A DNA stretch of 64,000 nt from JAVBLY01 sp031553035 (GTDB taxonomy: Bacteria > Bacillota > Clostridia > Peptostreptococcales > Anaerovoracaceae): NCBI GenBank assembly GCA_031553035.1, contig JAVBLY010000005.1, forward strand, positions 248,001 through 312,000. The letters are read 5' to 3'. Position numbers and translations under genes: made by a program. Positions 8,378 through 16,366 of this stretch are shown here, in pieces; the first letter of the stretch is position 1, and each line of letters begins with the position of its first letter. Under the pieces are notes generated by a model. The model was not told where the DNA came from, ran no database searches, and worked only from the letters and a program-made list of their open reading frames with translations.

Positions 8378-9589
8378 ATGAAAGTATATTTGGATAATGC
8401 TTCAACTACAAAGCCGTATGAGAAAGTGGTCTCACTGATGAGTGAGATCATGACGGAGAACTATGGTAATCCGTCTTCAGCTCATTCAATGGGACTTGAG
8501 GCTGAAAAAATCATTAAGAATGCAGGGGACGCCATCGGAAGGACTTTGAATGTCCAGAGAGACAATCTGATTTTTACATCCGGCGGTACGGAAGCTGATA
8601 ACATGGCATTGCTCCAGTCATTTTACAGCGTCTACAAAATGATCGGGAGAAAAATAATCATTTCCGGGATAGAACATCCTGCTGTCAGCAGTGCCTGCGA
8701 TTTTTTACATGATTGCGGTGCAGAGATCGCACTTGTGCCGGTCGACGGACACGGACTTATAGATTTAGATGATCTAAAGGCAAATATTGAGGGAAATACA
8801 TCTCTTATTTCGATCATGTATGCCAATAACGAAGTCGGCACTATCCAGCCTGTCAAAGAGATATGTAATATCAAAACAGAGGCGGCGGAAAATACAGACC
8901 GTGAATTGCTATTTCATACTGATGCCGTACAGGCATACGGAAAGATGCCCATGGATCTTAGTTCAGATGATCTTGTAGCTGTCGATCTTATGTCAATAAG
9001 TGCACATAAGATCCATGGTCCGAAGGGTACGGGAGCTCTATATGCCCGCGCACCCCAAAAGATCAAGCCATTTGTTATGGGCGGCGGTCAGCAAAGAGGT
9101 CACAGATCAGGAACAGAGAATGTGGCGGGCATAGCGGGCATGGGATGTGCGGCTGAGATATATCATATGAACCGGGAATCAAATATGAAAAAGATCGCTG
9201 TTTTACGAAAAAAACTTCTCGAAGGATTCATGGAAAATATCAGAGACATAAGGATAAACAGCCCTGAGGAAGTCTCTCTTGATGGTGAGCCGGGGAAATG
9301 TGTTCCAAACATCCTCAGCGTCAGTTTTCTGGGGACAAAGGGAGAGGTCATTCTGCATAGCCTTGAGCAAAGCGGGATCTTTGTTTCAACGGAGGCGGCA
9401 TGTTCATCAAAGAAGAGAGGCAACAGCCCTGTACTTACTGCTATGGGGCTGAAACCCGATGAGATAGAAGGTACAATACGCTTCAGTCTCAGTGCATTCA
9501 ATACTGAAGATGAAGTGGAATATACAATTACCGAGACAAGGAATGCAGTAGAAAAATTAAGAAAGTTGACAGGTTACAGGAAAAGATGA
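8378..9589 (+). CDS. Cysteine desulfurase (NifS/IscS type)
   Basis: A 403-residue class V aminotransferase-fold enzyme that takes sulfur from cysteine using PLP. It begins with the family-typical YLDNASTTKPYEKV. The PLP lysine lies in SISAHKIHGPKGTGALY (about residue 210), and the sulfur-accepting Cys is in the loop STEAACSSKKRGNSPVL (about 330). Its stop overlaps the thiI start (ATGA), which points to a job in handing persulfide to ThiI for tRNA 4-thiouridine, although supply for Fe-S clusters is also possible. The gene symbol is left blank because the iscS/nifZ-type subgroup cannot be fixed by eye. Confidence 0.93.
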   Translation: MKVYLDNASTTKPYEKVVSLMSEIMTENYGNPSSAHSMGLEAEKIIKNAGDAIGRTLNVQRDNLIFTSGGTEADNMALLQSFYSVYKMIGRKIIISGIEHPAVSSACDFLHDCGAEIALVPVDGHGLIDLDDLKANIEGNTSLISIMYANNEVGTIQPVKEICNIKTEAAENTDRELLFHTDAVQAYGKMPMDLSSDDLVAVDLMSISAHKIHGPKGTGALYARAPQKIKPFVMGGGQQRGHRSGTENVAGIAGMGCAAEIYHMNRESNMKKIAVLRKKLLEGFMENIRDIRINSPEEVSLDGEPGKCVPNILSVSFLGTKGEVILHSLEQSGIFVSTEAACSSKKRGNSPVLTAMGLKPDEIEGTIRFSLSAFNTEDEVEYTITETRNAVEKLRKLTGYRKR

Positions 9590-10800
9590 AGGAAAATACA
9601 TTTATTGTAAGATACGGAGAAGTCGCCCTCAAAGGAGGGAACAAGCCGTACTTTGAGAAACTTCTCATTGAGAGACTGCGAAAACTGCTAAAACAATTCC
9701 CCGGGACTTATGTGTTCAGATCAGAAGGGCTGGTTTATGTCAAAGCAGATGCAAAATATGATAAAAGGCAAATTATTGACCGCATAGGTAAGGTCTTCGG
9801 CGTAGATACTATAAGTCCGGCCGTTGAGATAGTCCATAATACCAAAGAACGTGATTATACTTCGGAAGAGATCATGGGAATAATTAGCGACGCAGCGATT
9901 TCTTTTATGCAGGATATCATTGACGATAGGGGCATCAAAACTTTCAAAGTCAAAGCCAAGAGAGCAAACAAGCTGTTTCCTATTCAGTCACCTGATATGA
10001 GCAGGCAGTTTGGGAGTGAGATCCTCAAGGGATGCAAAGTCCTGTCTGTGGATGTCCATGACCCGGACGTGCTCCTGCATGTGGATGTCAGAAAGGATGC
10101 GTCATATATTTATGAAGAAAAAATACCCGGTTTTGGGGGACTTCCGCTGGGAACCAACGGTAAGGGCATGATATTGCTTTCCGGAGGCATAGACAGCCCT
10201 GTAGCCGCATTTATGATGGCTAAGAGAGGTATGCTTATAGAAGCTGTACATTTTCATTCTTATCCATATACAAGCGAAAGGGCTCAGGAAAAGGTTGAGG
10301 AACTTGCAAGGATCGTCGCCATATATTGCGGCAGATTCAAACTCAACATAATCAATCTTCTGCCGGCCCAGGAAGAGATCGCACAGAACTGCCCCGAAAA
10401 TGAAATGACAATTCTCGTAAGGCGATTTATGATGCGTTTGGGAGAGAAGATCGCCAGAAGGAGTGATTGCGGAATGCTTATCACAGGAGAGAACCTGGGG
10501 CAGGTTGCAAGCCAGACGGCGGAGTCGATAATAGTTTCGGATCAGTGCGTGACCATGCCGGTCATGAGACCGCTGATCGCATATGACAAGACCGACATAA
10601 TCAATGTGGCAAAGGACATCGGAACATTCGAAACTTCAATACAGCCGTATGAAGACTGCTGTACGGTCTTTCTTCCAAAGAAACCGGTTACCAAACCGAA
10701 GCTTGAGAGGATATTAAGATCGGAAAGCAGGATCGATATCGAAGCCATAGAAGATAGCCTGATGGCAAACATAGAAGAAAAGATCATCATCCCTGAATAA
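9586..10800 (+). CDS. thiI: tRNA 4-thiouridine synthase ThiI
   Basis: A 404-residue protein with an N-terminal ferredoxin-like/THUMP region (about residues 1-165) and a PP-loop ATPase domain with SGGIDSPVAAFMM (about 200-212). It adenylates U8 of tRNA and inserts sulfur. It lacks the C-terminal rhodanese domain of E. coli ThiI, as is usual in Firmicutes. The Cys pair in PYEDCCTVFLPKKP is the family motif. It overlaps the desulfurase gene by 4 bp, so the two are probably made together. Confidence 0.95.
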   Translation: MKENTFIVRYGEVALKGGNKPYFEKLLIERLRKLLKQFPGTYVFRSEGLVYVKADAKYDKRQIIDRIGKVFGVDTISPAVEIVHNTKERDYTSEEIMGIISDAAISFMQDIIDDRGIKTFKVKAKRANKLFPIQSPDMSRQFGSEILKGCKVLSVDVHDPDVLLHVDVRKDASYIYEEKIPGFGGLPLGTNGKGMILLSGGIDSPVAAFMMAKRGMLIEAVHFHSYPYTSERAQEKVEELARIVAIYCGRFKLNIINLLPAQEEIAQNCPENEMTILVRRFMMRLGEKIARRSDCGMLITGENLGQVASQTAESIIVSDQCVTMPVMRPLIAYDKTDIINVAKDIGTFETSIQPYEDCCTVFLPKKPVTKPKLERILRSESRIDIEAIEDSLMANIEEKIIIPE

Positions 10801-10817
10801 TATTTTTTTACAAATAA

Positions 10818-10858
10818 AACCTCCCATCTCATGGCTTTCACAAAATGGGAGGTTGTTT
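10818..10858. terminator. Bidirectional terminator between thiI and a lipoprotein gene
   Basis: A perfect 10-bp stem, AACCTCCCAT (10818-10827) with ATGGGAGGTT (10845-10854), is followed by TGTTT on the plus strand and has a T-rich run on the other side. It lies between two convergent genes. Confidence 0.8.
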
Positions 10859-10866
10859 AACAAGAT

Positions 10867-11532
10867 TTACGGCTGTACGTTTATTTCCTGTGAACTGAGC
10901 TGTTCGGCCAGTTTTGCAACTCTGTCTTTGCATTCGTCAACAAACGTTTGCAGCTCTTCGGGCATATCTTCGGGCCATGTGCCTTTTTCACCGTTCCACT
11001 CTGCCTTATTATCGCGATCCCATTGGGGATAGTCAGCGATGAGAGGGGCAGGGTAGTCGATACCTATAATTGCAACTACTTCACCGTCATCGTCCTTTAC
11101 CGGAGCAAAGGTTGACCAACACCAGCTGTCGCCATCTTTCCACGCGGAACGGGCAGCGCTGACTTCGCCTTCAGCCGCCTCCTTGAACTGGATCTCAAAT
11201 CCATAGTCTGTGCCCCAGTCATCAGGCTCTGTTGATGCATCCACAGTCAGAATGTAAGATCCGTCAAGATTGTTAGGATCCTTGGGCATTACGCAGTATA
11301 TATATTGAGATTTTGTCTCGGTTTGATAATCCCTAAGAGGCTGCATGATCGCGTCATAATTCACATAATCTCTTTGCTCACCGGACTCAAGATCCGCAAC
11401 ATATTCATCAGTCCACATTGCCGTCGCAGTTTCTTCCTCCGGTTCTTCACTGCTGCCGCCGCAGGCTGCAAGTGAGCCGATGACCAGTGTCAGAACAAGT
11501 AAAACAGCTATTAACTTAAATTGCCTCTTCAT
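10867..11532 (-). CDS. Secreted lipoprotein with a Cache-like sensor domain
   Basis: A 221-residue lipoprotein with a hydrophobic signal and the lipobox SLAAC followed by GGSS. Residues about 80-180 resemble the membrane-distal Cache/PAS-like sensor domains found outside chemoreceptors and diguanylate cyclases. The features are SQYIYCVMPKD, a YILTVDAS strand, WSTFAPVKDDDGEVVAIIGIDY, and conserved aromatic residues in between. There is no attached signalling module. A strong AAGGAGG lies just before the ATG. It converges with thiI. The function is unknown; it could bind a small ligand and hand it to a transporter or receptor. Confidence 0.7.
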   Translation of the reverse strand: MKRQFKLIAVLLVLTLVIGSLAACGGSSEEPEEETATAMWTDEYVADLESGEQRDYVNYDAIMQPLRDYQTETKSQYIYCVMPKDPNNLDGSYILTVDASTEPDDWGTDYGFEIQFKEAAEGEVSAARSAWKDGDSWCWSTFAPVKDDDGEVVAIIGIDYPAPLIADYPQWDRDNKAEWNGEKGTWPEDMPEELQTFVDECKDRVAKLAEQLSSQEINVQP

Positions 11533-11583
11533 AAGAACCTCCTTAAAAAATGAATAACGATAATTTCAAAAAATAGTAAATTG

Positions 11584-12177
11584 TTAATCCATTTTATCAT
11601 GGAGCATGGGAACAATCAAATGATAAGGCAGACCGATTATGTTTTCCATATCGCCTTCGATTTTTTCTACCTGTTCACCCCAGGAAGATTGTATGGCATA
11701 GGCTCCGGCCTTGTCAAAAGGCTGTTCTTTCTGTATGTAATTTTCAATAGTCTCGTCAGAATAATTTTTGAAATAGACATTTGAGACATCGTAGAGTATT
11801 TGTGATGAACCGCTGACAAGATCGGTAACTGCCACACCGGTCAAAACCTGATGCCTTTTATTTTTCAGGGAATCCAAGATATCAAATGCATCTTTCTCGT
11901 TTTCGGGCTTCCCTATTATCCTGCCGTCATATACGACGGTGTCTGCAGAAATAAGAAGACCACCCTCCATACGAATTTCACTGTGAAGCTGAGAATAAAC
12001 AGAGAGGCCTTTTTTCAGAGCAAGAAACATCACTGTTTGCGGTACTGTCAATGTATGAGAAAAGCCTGAGCGGATGGTTTCATCCACTTCAGGCCTTATT
12101 ATTATAGTGTTAATCCCATGCTTCTCAAGGATTTCTTTTCGTCTGGGAGAAGCAGAAGCAAGAATTATACTGCACAT
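11584..12177 (-). CDS. maf: Maf nucleoside triphosphate pyrophosphatase
   Basis: A 197-residue Maf/YhdE protein. The N-terminal ILASASPRRKEIL is the nucleotide-binding signature, followed by SADTVVYDGRIIGKP and the QVLTGVAV block. Maf hydrolyses non-canonical or dTTP/UTP-type nucleotides and has been linked to a halt of septation. It overlaps the end of the PBP1A gene by 13 bp and is read after it, so the pair is an operon. Confidence 0.93.
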   Translation of the reverse strand: MCSIILASASPRRKEILEKHGINTIIIRPEVDETIRSGFSHTLTVPQTVMFLALKKGLSVYSQLHSEIRMEGGLLISADTVVYDGRIIGKPENEKDAFDILDSLKNKRHQVLTGVAVTDLVSGSSQILYDVSNVYFKNYSDETIENYIQKEQPFDKAGAYAIQSSWGEQVEKIEGDMENIIGLPYHLIVPMLHDKMD

Positions 12178-15100
12178 GACAACAGGCTGTACCTTAAAGC
12201 ATTAGCCAGTGTACTTGGGTCATATGATCTGTTTTGTACAGCAGAATAATACCAACTTGAACGAACATTCAATCCCGAATTTGATGTGGGGGGCGTAGGA
12301 TTGACCGGATCTACAGGCTGCGCCGGATCTACAGGCTGCGCTGGATCTACGGGTTCTTCTACTGGAGCATTCGGGTCTTTGAAGTTCTTATCGACCTTCT
12401 TCTTCGGATCGATAGGGAACTGTTTTGTATCTAAATTGTGAAGATTACAGTAGTATGTTGGAGCGGCGCTGTTTTCGTCATTCCCTCCGCTGTATAGGGA
12501 ACTGAATGATTTTTCCTGAACTACAGGGCACCATGGTGTCCCCAGATATCCTGAGTCTTTACATATTTTGACTGTATCTTTGCTGAGATCGATGCTCCCT
12601 GGAGCAGTTCCGTCGATAAAGTAATCGGAAATGCCACTGATGGTTCTCCTGCTTACATTAGAGGGCTGGTCAGGGAAACTTGTGCTTTTTTCATCTTTAA
12701 GTGCGTCTGACATGATACGGCTCCATAGGCTTGCTGCGGCAGCTGAACCTTCATTAAGCTCTATGTTGACGTCGTTGCCGATCCAGAGAGATGCGGCATA
12801 TTTTCCGGTCATCCCAACGAACCATGCGTCATAGTTATCTGTGGTGGTACCGGTCTTACCTGCAACCGTGTGTTGGCTGAGGGCGGCTCTATTTCCAATT
12901 CCTTTTGAAACCACTGTTTTGAGGATATCTGTCATAATGAATGCTGTTCCTGCATCCATGGCTCTTTCTTTTTCCGGTGTGCTTTCAAGAATTATCTTAT
13001 CGTCCTTATTCTTGATTACAGTATAACTGGTAGGATCTACATGTACGCCCTTGTTCGCAAAAGTGCCGTATGCCGAAGCCATCTGAAGGGGACTGATTCC
13101 TTTTGTCATTCCACCCAGGGCTAGAGCTGCAGCATTCATGTCGTTGGTCGCACCTTCTTCTACTACAGAGGTAACTCCCAGCTTTTTAAGAAATTCAGTC
13201 GATGTTTCAGGACCTATATTATTGAGGACTTTGACGGCTGTCGTGTTGACGGACTGTTCTACAGCTGTTCTTAATGTCATAGGGCCATGATAGCCGGAAT
13301 ACCAATTCTTCGGCCAAACACGGCCATTGAATGTCATTTCTTCATCATTAATTACACTTGCGGAAGTCCAGTATGATCCAAAGGATTTCTCGCCGCTTGA
13401 GATGCTTTGACCTTGCGCTCCGGTTTCTATAGCCGGTCCGTAAGCTCCTATTGGTTTTATCGACGATCCCGGTTGCCTTGGACTGATGCTTCTGTTATAG
13501 TTCATCTTGCCCTCGATATTCCTGCCGCCTACCATTGCCTTGAGCTGGCCATTGCTGTGATCGATTATTACCATGGAAGACTGAGGCTGTCTTACCTGCT
13601 GTCTCAGTGTATAGCTTCCGTCGTTGACAATGGCGCGATCTTTGCTTACTTCCATGAAGGCAGGTTTGTCTTTCATGAATGATGCATCAATGATCACATT
13701 GCCTCTTTTATCCAGTTTCTTATACTTAGCCGGAATATTGATAACACCGCCGTTGATGGAGTAAAATGCCCCGTCGTTTCTAAGCCACAAATCCTTGAAC
13801 TCTATGTTGATATCATCCACACCGTTGTTCTGGACTTCATAGAAGTTCAGCCGCTTGCCTTTTTTCAGCGCCACATCGCCATTTTTGAGAATTGTAAATT
13901 CACTGTTTTTAATGGTAAAGCTTTTGTTATCGTTGAAATAATTATCAAAATCATAGAGTATGATATTTCCGTTTTTGCCTCTGATATTACCATCACCGTC
14001 AGTGTTGAGGTTTGTTACGCCGGGGAAATTACTACTGTCTTTGAATTGTTTCTCGATGGCGTTTTGCATACTTTTATCCAACGTCGTATGTATTCTCAGC
14101 CCTCCCGAGTAAACCATTTGAGTTGCATCTTTCTCGGTATAATTATATTCTTTCATCAGGTCCTTTGTCAGATTCTTAATTGTGTAGTCAACAAAAAACT
14201 GGGCTTCTTCATTCTGGTCTTCCAGATTGGGTTTTATATTTTTCTTCAGTTTTGCTAATTTGACCTTGTCATGCCTATCGCTGTCTATATATTCTTGTTC
14301 TTCCATGAAGTCAAGAACCAGTTGTACACGCCATTCGGCTTCATCGTTATAAAGGTATGTGTTAACCTTTCCTTTTTGAAGGATTCGCGGATCGTCTTTT
14401 GCCACTTCGCCTTTTTCAACTGTTTTGATATATGCATATCTGCCCGGTGCCTGTGGCAGGGAAGCCAGAGCAGCAGATTGAAGCAGAGTCAGATCCTGAA
14501 CATCTTTTGAAAAATACGCCTGAGATGCAGCCTGCACTCCAAGGGAGTTTTGCCCCAGAGCAATGGTGTTGAGATACGCTTCAATTATCTGTTCCTTCGT
14601 AAGATGCCTCTCCAGCTGGATTGCATAGTATGCTTCTTTGATTTTTCTTGTAAGTCCGGCCATGCCCCGACTACTCTTGGTTTCGGTAAGCCATATGTTT
14701 CTCGCAAGCTGTTGGGTTATTGTACTTGTTCCGCCGACCCTTTCGCCTCCGAAAATGGAATCTTTTACAGCTCCGACCATTCTTACAAAGTTGAAACCGT
14801 GATGCTTCCAGAATGTCTTATCTTCAATGGCGACAAATGCATTTACCAGATCTTCAGGCATGTCCTCGTAATCAACGATGACTCTGCTGCCTTCGCCTGA
14901 ATAAATACTGTCCAGCTCATTTCCCTCATCATCATATATGACTGAGGATTCGGCAAGGGATGCATATATATTATTGAAATTTATCTTCTGTGTATCCTGC
15001 AAGATAAAAGCGACCATGATTATACCCGCAACCATTAAAATGCCGCAGGCTGTAAGTATTCTTTTAAGCCAGATCTTCTTGCCTCTTTTTTTTCGACTTT

Positions 15101-15623
15101 TTCGTTTGCTTTTTTTACCCGAACCGCTTTTTCTGTTCCTTTTGATAGAATTTATTCTTTCAGATGTTTTGTTTTTTGCCTTTTTTAAATTATTTCTTAC
15201 TTTACCCGCCATAGCAGAAAGACCCTTCTGTGATTCTTCGTTTGAACCAATATCGGCTCCGGGTTTGTCCGAATCATCGAACAGATCACCAAAGTCGGTA
15301 ATAGGTTTCTCATTTTTACTTACAATAGGAGGTTTATTGCTGCTAATGGTATTTGCAGCATCAAATTCGGGTTTGCCTCCCGGTTCTGATGCTTCCTTGT
15401 TTTTTGAAAAACGTTTTGTTCTGTTTGCTATGATCTTTGATTCGGAAAATGCGGATGGAGCTACATCACTGGGAACTCCACTGATTTTTTTCTTTTTAGA
15501 TGAAGTGCTGTTTTTTTTGAGATCATCGCTTATTTTGTCAAATTCTTCAAAAAAACCGTCTATATCATTTATATCGGCTTTCTTTCCCTTGTTTCCCTTG
15601 TTTTTCTTGAAATCGTCTGTCAT
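12165..15623 (-). CDS. Large class A penicillin-binding protein (PBP1A type)
   Basis: A bifunctional wall synthase of about 1152 residues. A long Lys/Ser-rich cytoplasmic region (about 1-190) precedes one membrane segment. The GT51 glycosyltransferase domain follows (VAIEDKTFWKHHGFN; GGTSTITQQLARN). The transpeptidase has SSIK as S-x-x-K, SVN as S-x-N, and KTGTT. The C-terminus has a Pro-rich tail with repeated VDPAQP units. The start at 15623 (MTDDFKK) is chosen because a GGTGG-type ribosome site lies just upstream; an upstream ATG would add ten residues. It is longer than usual (700-900), mainly because of the cytoplasmic N-terminus and an insert of about 120 residues (roughly residues 510-630) between the two enzyme domains. 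Confidence 0.92.
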   Translation of the reverse strand: MTDDFKKNKGNKGKKADINDIDGFFEEFDKISDDLKKNSTSSKKKKISGVPSDVAPSAFSESKIIANRTKRFSKNKEASEPGGKPEFDAANTISSNKPPIVSKNEKPITDFGDLFDDSDKPGADIGSNEESQKGLSAMAGKVRNNLKKAKNKTSERINSIKRNRKSGSGKKSKRKSRKKRGKKIWLKRILTACGILMVAGIIMVAFILQDTQKINFNNIYASLAESSVIYDDEGNELDSIYSGEGSRVIVDYEDMPEDLVNAFVAIEDKTFWKHHGFNFVRMVGAVKDSIFGGERVGGTSTITQQLARNIWLTETKSSRGMAGLTRKIKEAYYAIQLERHLTKEQIIEAYLNTIALGQNSLGVQAASQAYFSKDVQDLTLLQSAALASLPQAPGRYAYIKTVEKGEVAKDDPRILQKGKVNTYLYNDEAEWRVQLVLDFMEEQEYIDSDRHDKVKLAKLKKNIKPNLEDQNEEAQFFVDYTIKNLTKDLMKEYNYTEKDATQMVYSGGLRIHTTLDKSMQNAIEKQFKDSSNFPGVTNLNTDGDGNIRGKNGNIILYDFDNYFNDNKSFTIKNSEFTILKNGDVALKKGKRLNFYEVQNNGVDDINIEFKDLWLRNDGAFYSINGGVINIPAKYKKLDKRGNVIIDASFMKDKPAFMEVSKDRAIVNDGSYTLRQQVRQPQSSMVIIDHSNGQLKAMVGGRNIEGKMNYNRSISPRQPGSSIKPIGAYGPAIETGAQGQSISSGEKSFGSYWTSASVINDEEMTFNGRVWPKNWYSGYHGPMTLRTAVEQSVNTTAVKVLNNIGPETSTEFLKKLGVTSVVEEGATNDMNAAALALGGMTKGISPLQMASAYGTFANKGVHVDPTSYTVIKNKDDKIILESTPEKERAMDAGTAFIMTDILKTVVSKGIGNRAALSQHTVAGKTGTTTDNYDAWFVGMTGKYAASLWIGNDVNIELNEGSAAAASLWSRIMSDALKDEKSTSFPDQPSNVSRRTISGISDYFIDGTAPGSIDLSKDTVKICKDSGYLGTPWCPVVQEKSFSSLYSGGNDENSAAPTYYCNLHNLDTKQFPIDPKKKVDKNFKDPNAPVEEPVDPAQPVDPAQPVDPVNPTPPTSNSGLNVRSSWYYSAVQNRSYDPSTLANALRYSLLSCAV

Positions 15624-15736
15624 AAACCCACCTTTACTTAATAGTAAACACACGAAGTATTATATCAAAATAGAGGAATTAATCAAAGAAAATAAGCTTA
15701 AAGATAATAACCTGTAATATTATATAATATAATAAA

Positions 15737-15766
15737 TTGAAATAGGCCGAATTTGTAGTGTATAAT
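15737..15766 (+). promoter_or_regulatory. Promoter for hutP-like gene
   Basis: TTGAAA (15737-15742), 18-bp spacer, TATAAT (15761-15766), about 35 bp before the start codon. It lies in the divergent gap with the PBP1A gene. Confidence 0.6.
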
Positions 15767-15801
15767 GTTGGTTACGATAACGATTAGAGGAAGGAAAAGT
15801 C

Positions 15802-16218
15802 ATGTATGACAGTGTAGATATAGCAAGGAGTGCGATCAAACTTGCGATTACCGAGAGCAGGCAGAACGAAGATGCTTTAATAAAAGAATATGAAGAAAAA
15901 GAGATCAGAGCAGTTGCAATTGATATAGGTGGCAACGTGGTCGATTCGGTGCATGTGATCATTGAAAGAGCTATACATGCTTCGAGAAAATCAGGTTTAA
16001 CAAAAGAGTGTCATGTTTCGGACGGCGCTATCGCAGGCGCCGCAAGGGAAGCTATAACTCAAATAGCAAACCGCTCCATGGGCCTTAACGGAGGTGGCAA
16101 GATCGCCATTTGCAGGCACAAGGAACACCTGAGCATATGTATATTCATGAGCATAGGTCTTCTTCACCTTAATGAGGTAGTCATTGGTTTGGGACACAGA
16201 TCGCTTCCGATCGACTGA
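15802..16218 (+). CDS. HutP-family RNA-binding antiterminator
   Basis: A 138-residue protein with the HutP fold signature in its C-terminal half: a KIAICRHKEHLSICIFMSIG strand pair and the ending NEVVIGLGHRSLPID, equivalent to the GLEHE-GVGINH end of Bacillus HutP. In Bacillus, HutP hexamers bind histidine and magnesium and then NAG triplets in RNA, opening a terminator before the hut genes. No histidine-utilisation gene is in this window, so its target is elsewhere or different. The start follows a GGAAGG site. The identification is by eye from short motifs, and family-level only. Confidence 0.7.
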   Translation: MYDSVDIARSAIKLAITESRQNEDALIKEYEEKEIRAVAIDIGGNVVDSVHVIIERAIHASRKSGLTKECHVSDGAIAGAAREAITQIANRSMGLNGGGKIAICRHKEHLSICIFMSIGLLHLNEVVIGLGHRSLPID

Positions 16219-16229
16219 TTAATTTGAAC

Positions 16230-16320
16230 TCCCCGGCTAATTTTGCCGGGGATACCTTTCCGGTAGTATAAACCGGAGAGTTAATATATTGATCCGGATT
16301 GTATGATCCGGGTCTTTTTT
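16230..16320 (+). terminator. Three consecutive hairpins after hutP, last one a terminator
   Basis: CCCCGGC/GCCGGGG (16231-16251), CCGGT/ACCGG (16260-16276) and CCGGAT/ATCCGG (16294-16311) followed by six T. The last is an intrinsic terminator ahead of comEC; the first two make the tract unusually structured. Confidence 0.7.
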
Positions 16321-16366
16321 GCGGCCAAATATTGAAAATATTGATAAAAATGGTAAAATATGGAAT

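Noticed and set aside
14938..15717. 259-codon plus-strand ORF opposite the PBP1A N-terminus
   Set aside because: It is a Phe/Leu/Ser-rich mirror of the Lys/Glu-rich PBP1A N-terminal region, with no ribosome site or recognisable domain.
16319..16366. Earlier TTG start for comEC
   Set aside because: It lies inside the T run of the preceding terminator and adds 16 non-conserved residues.
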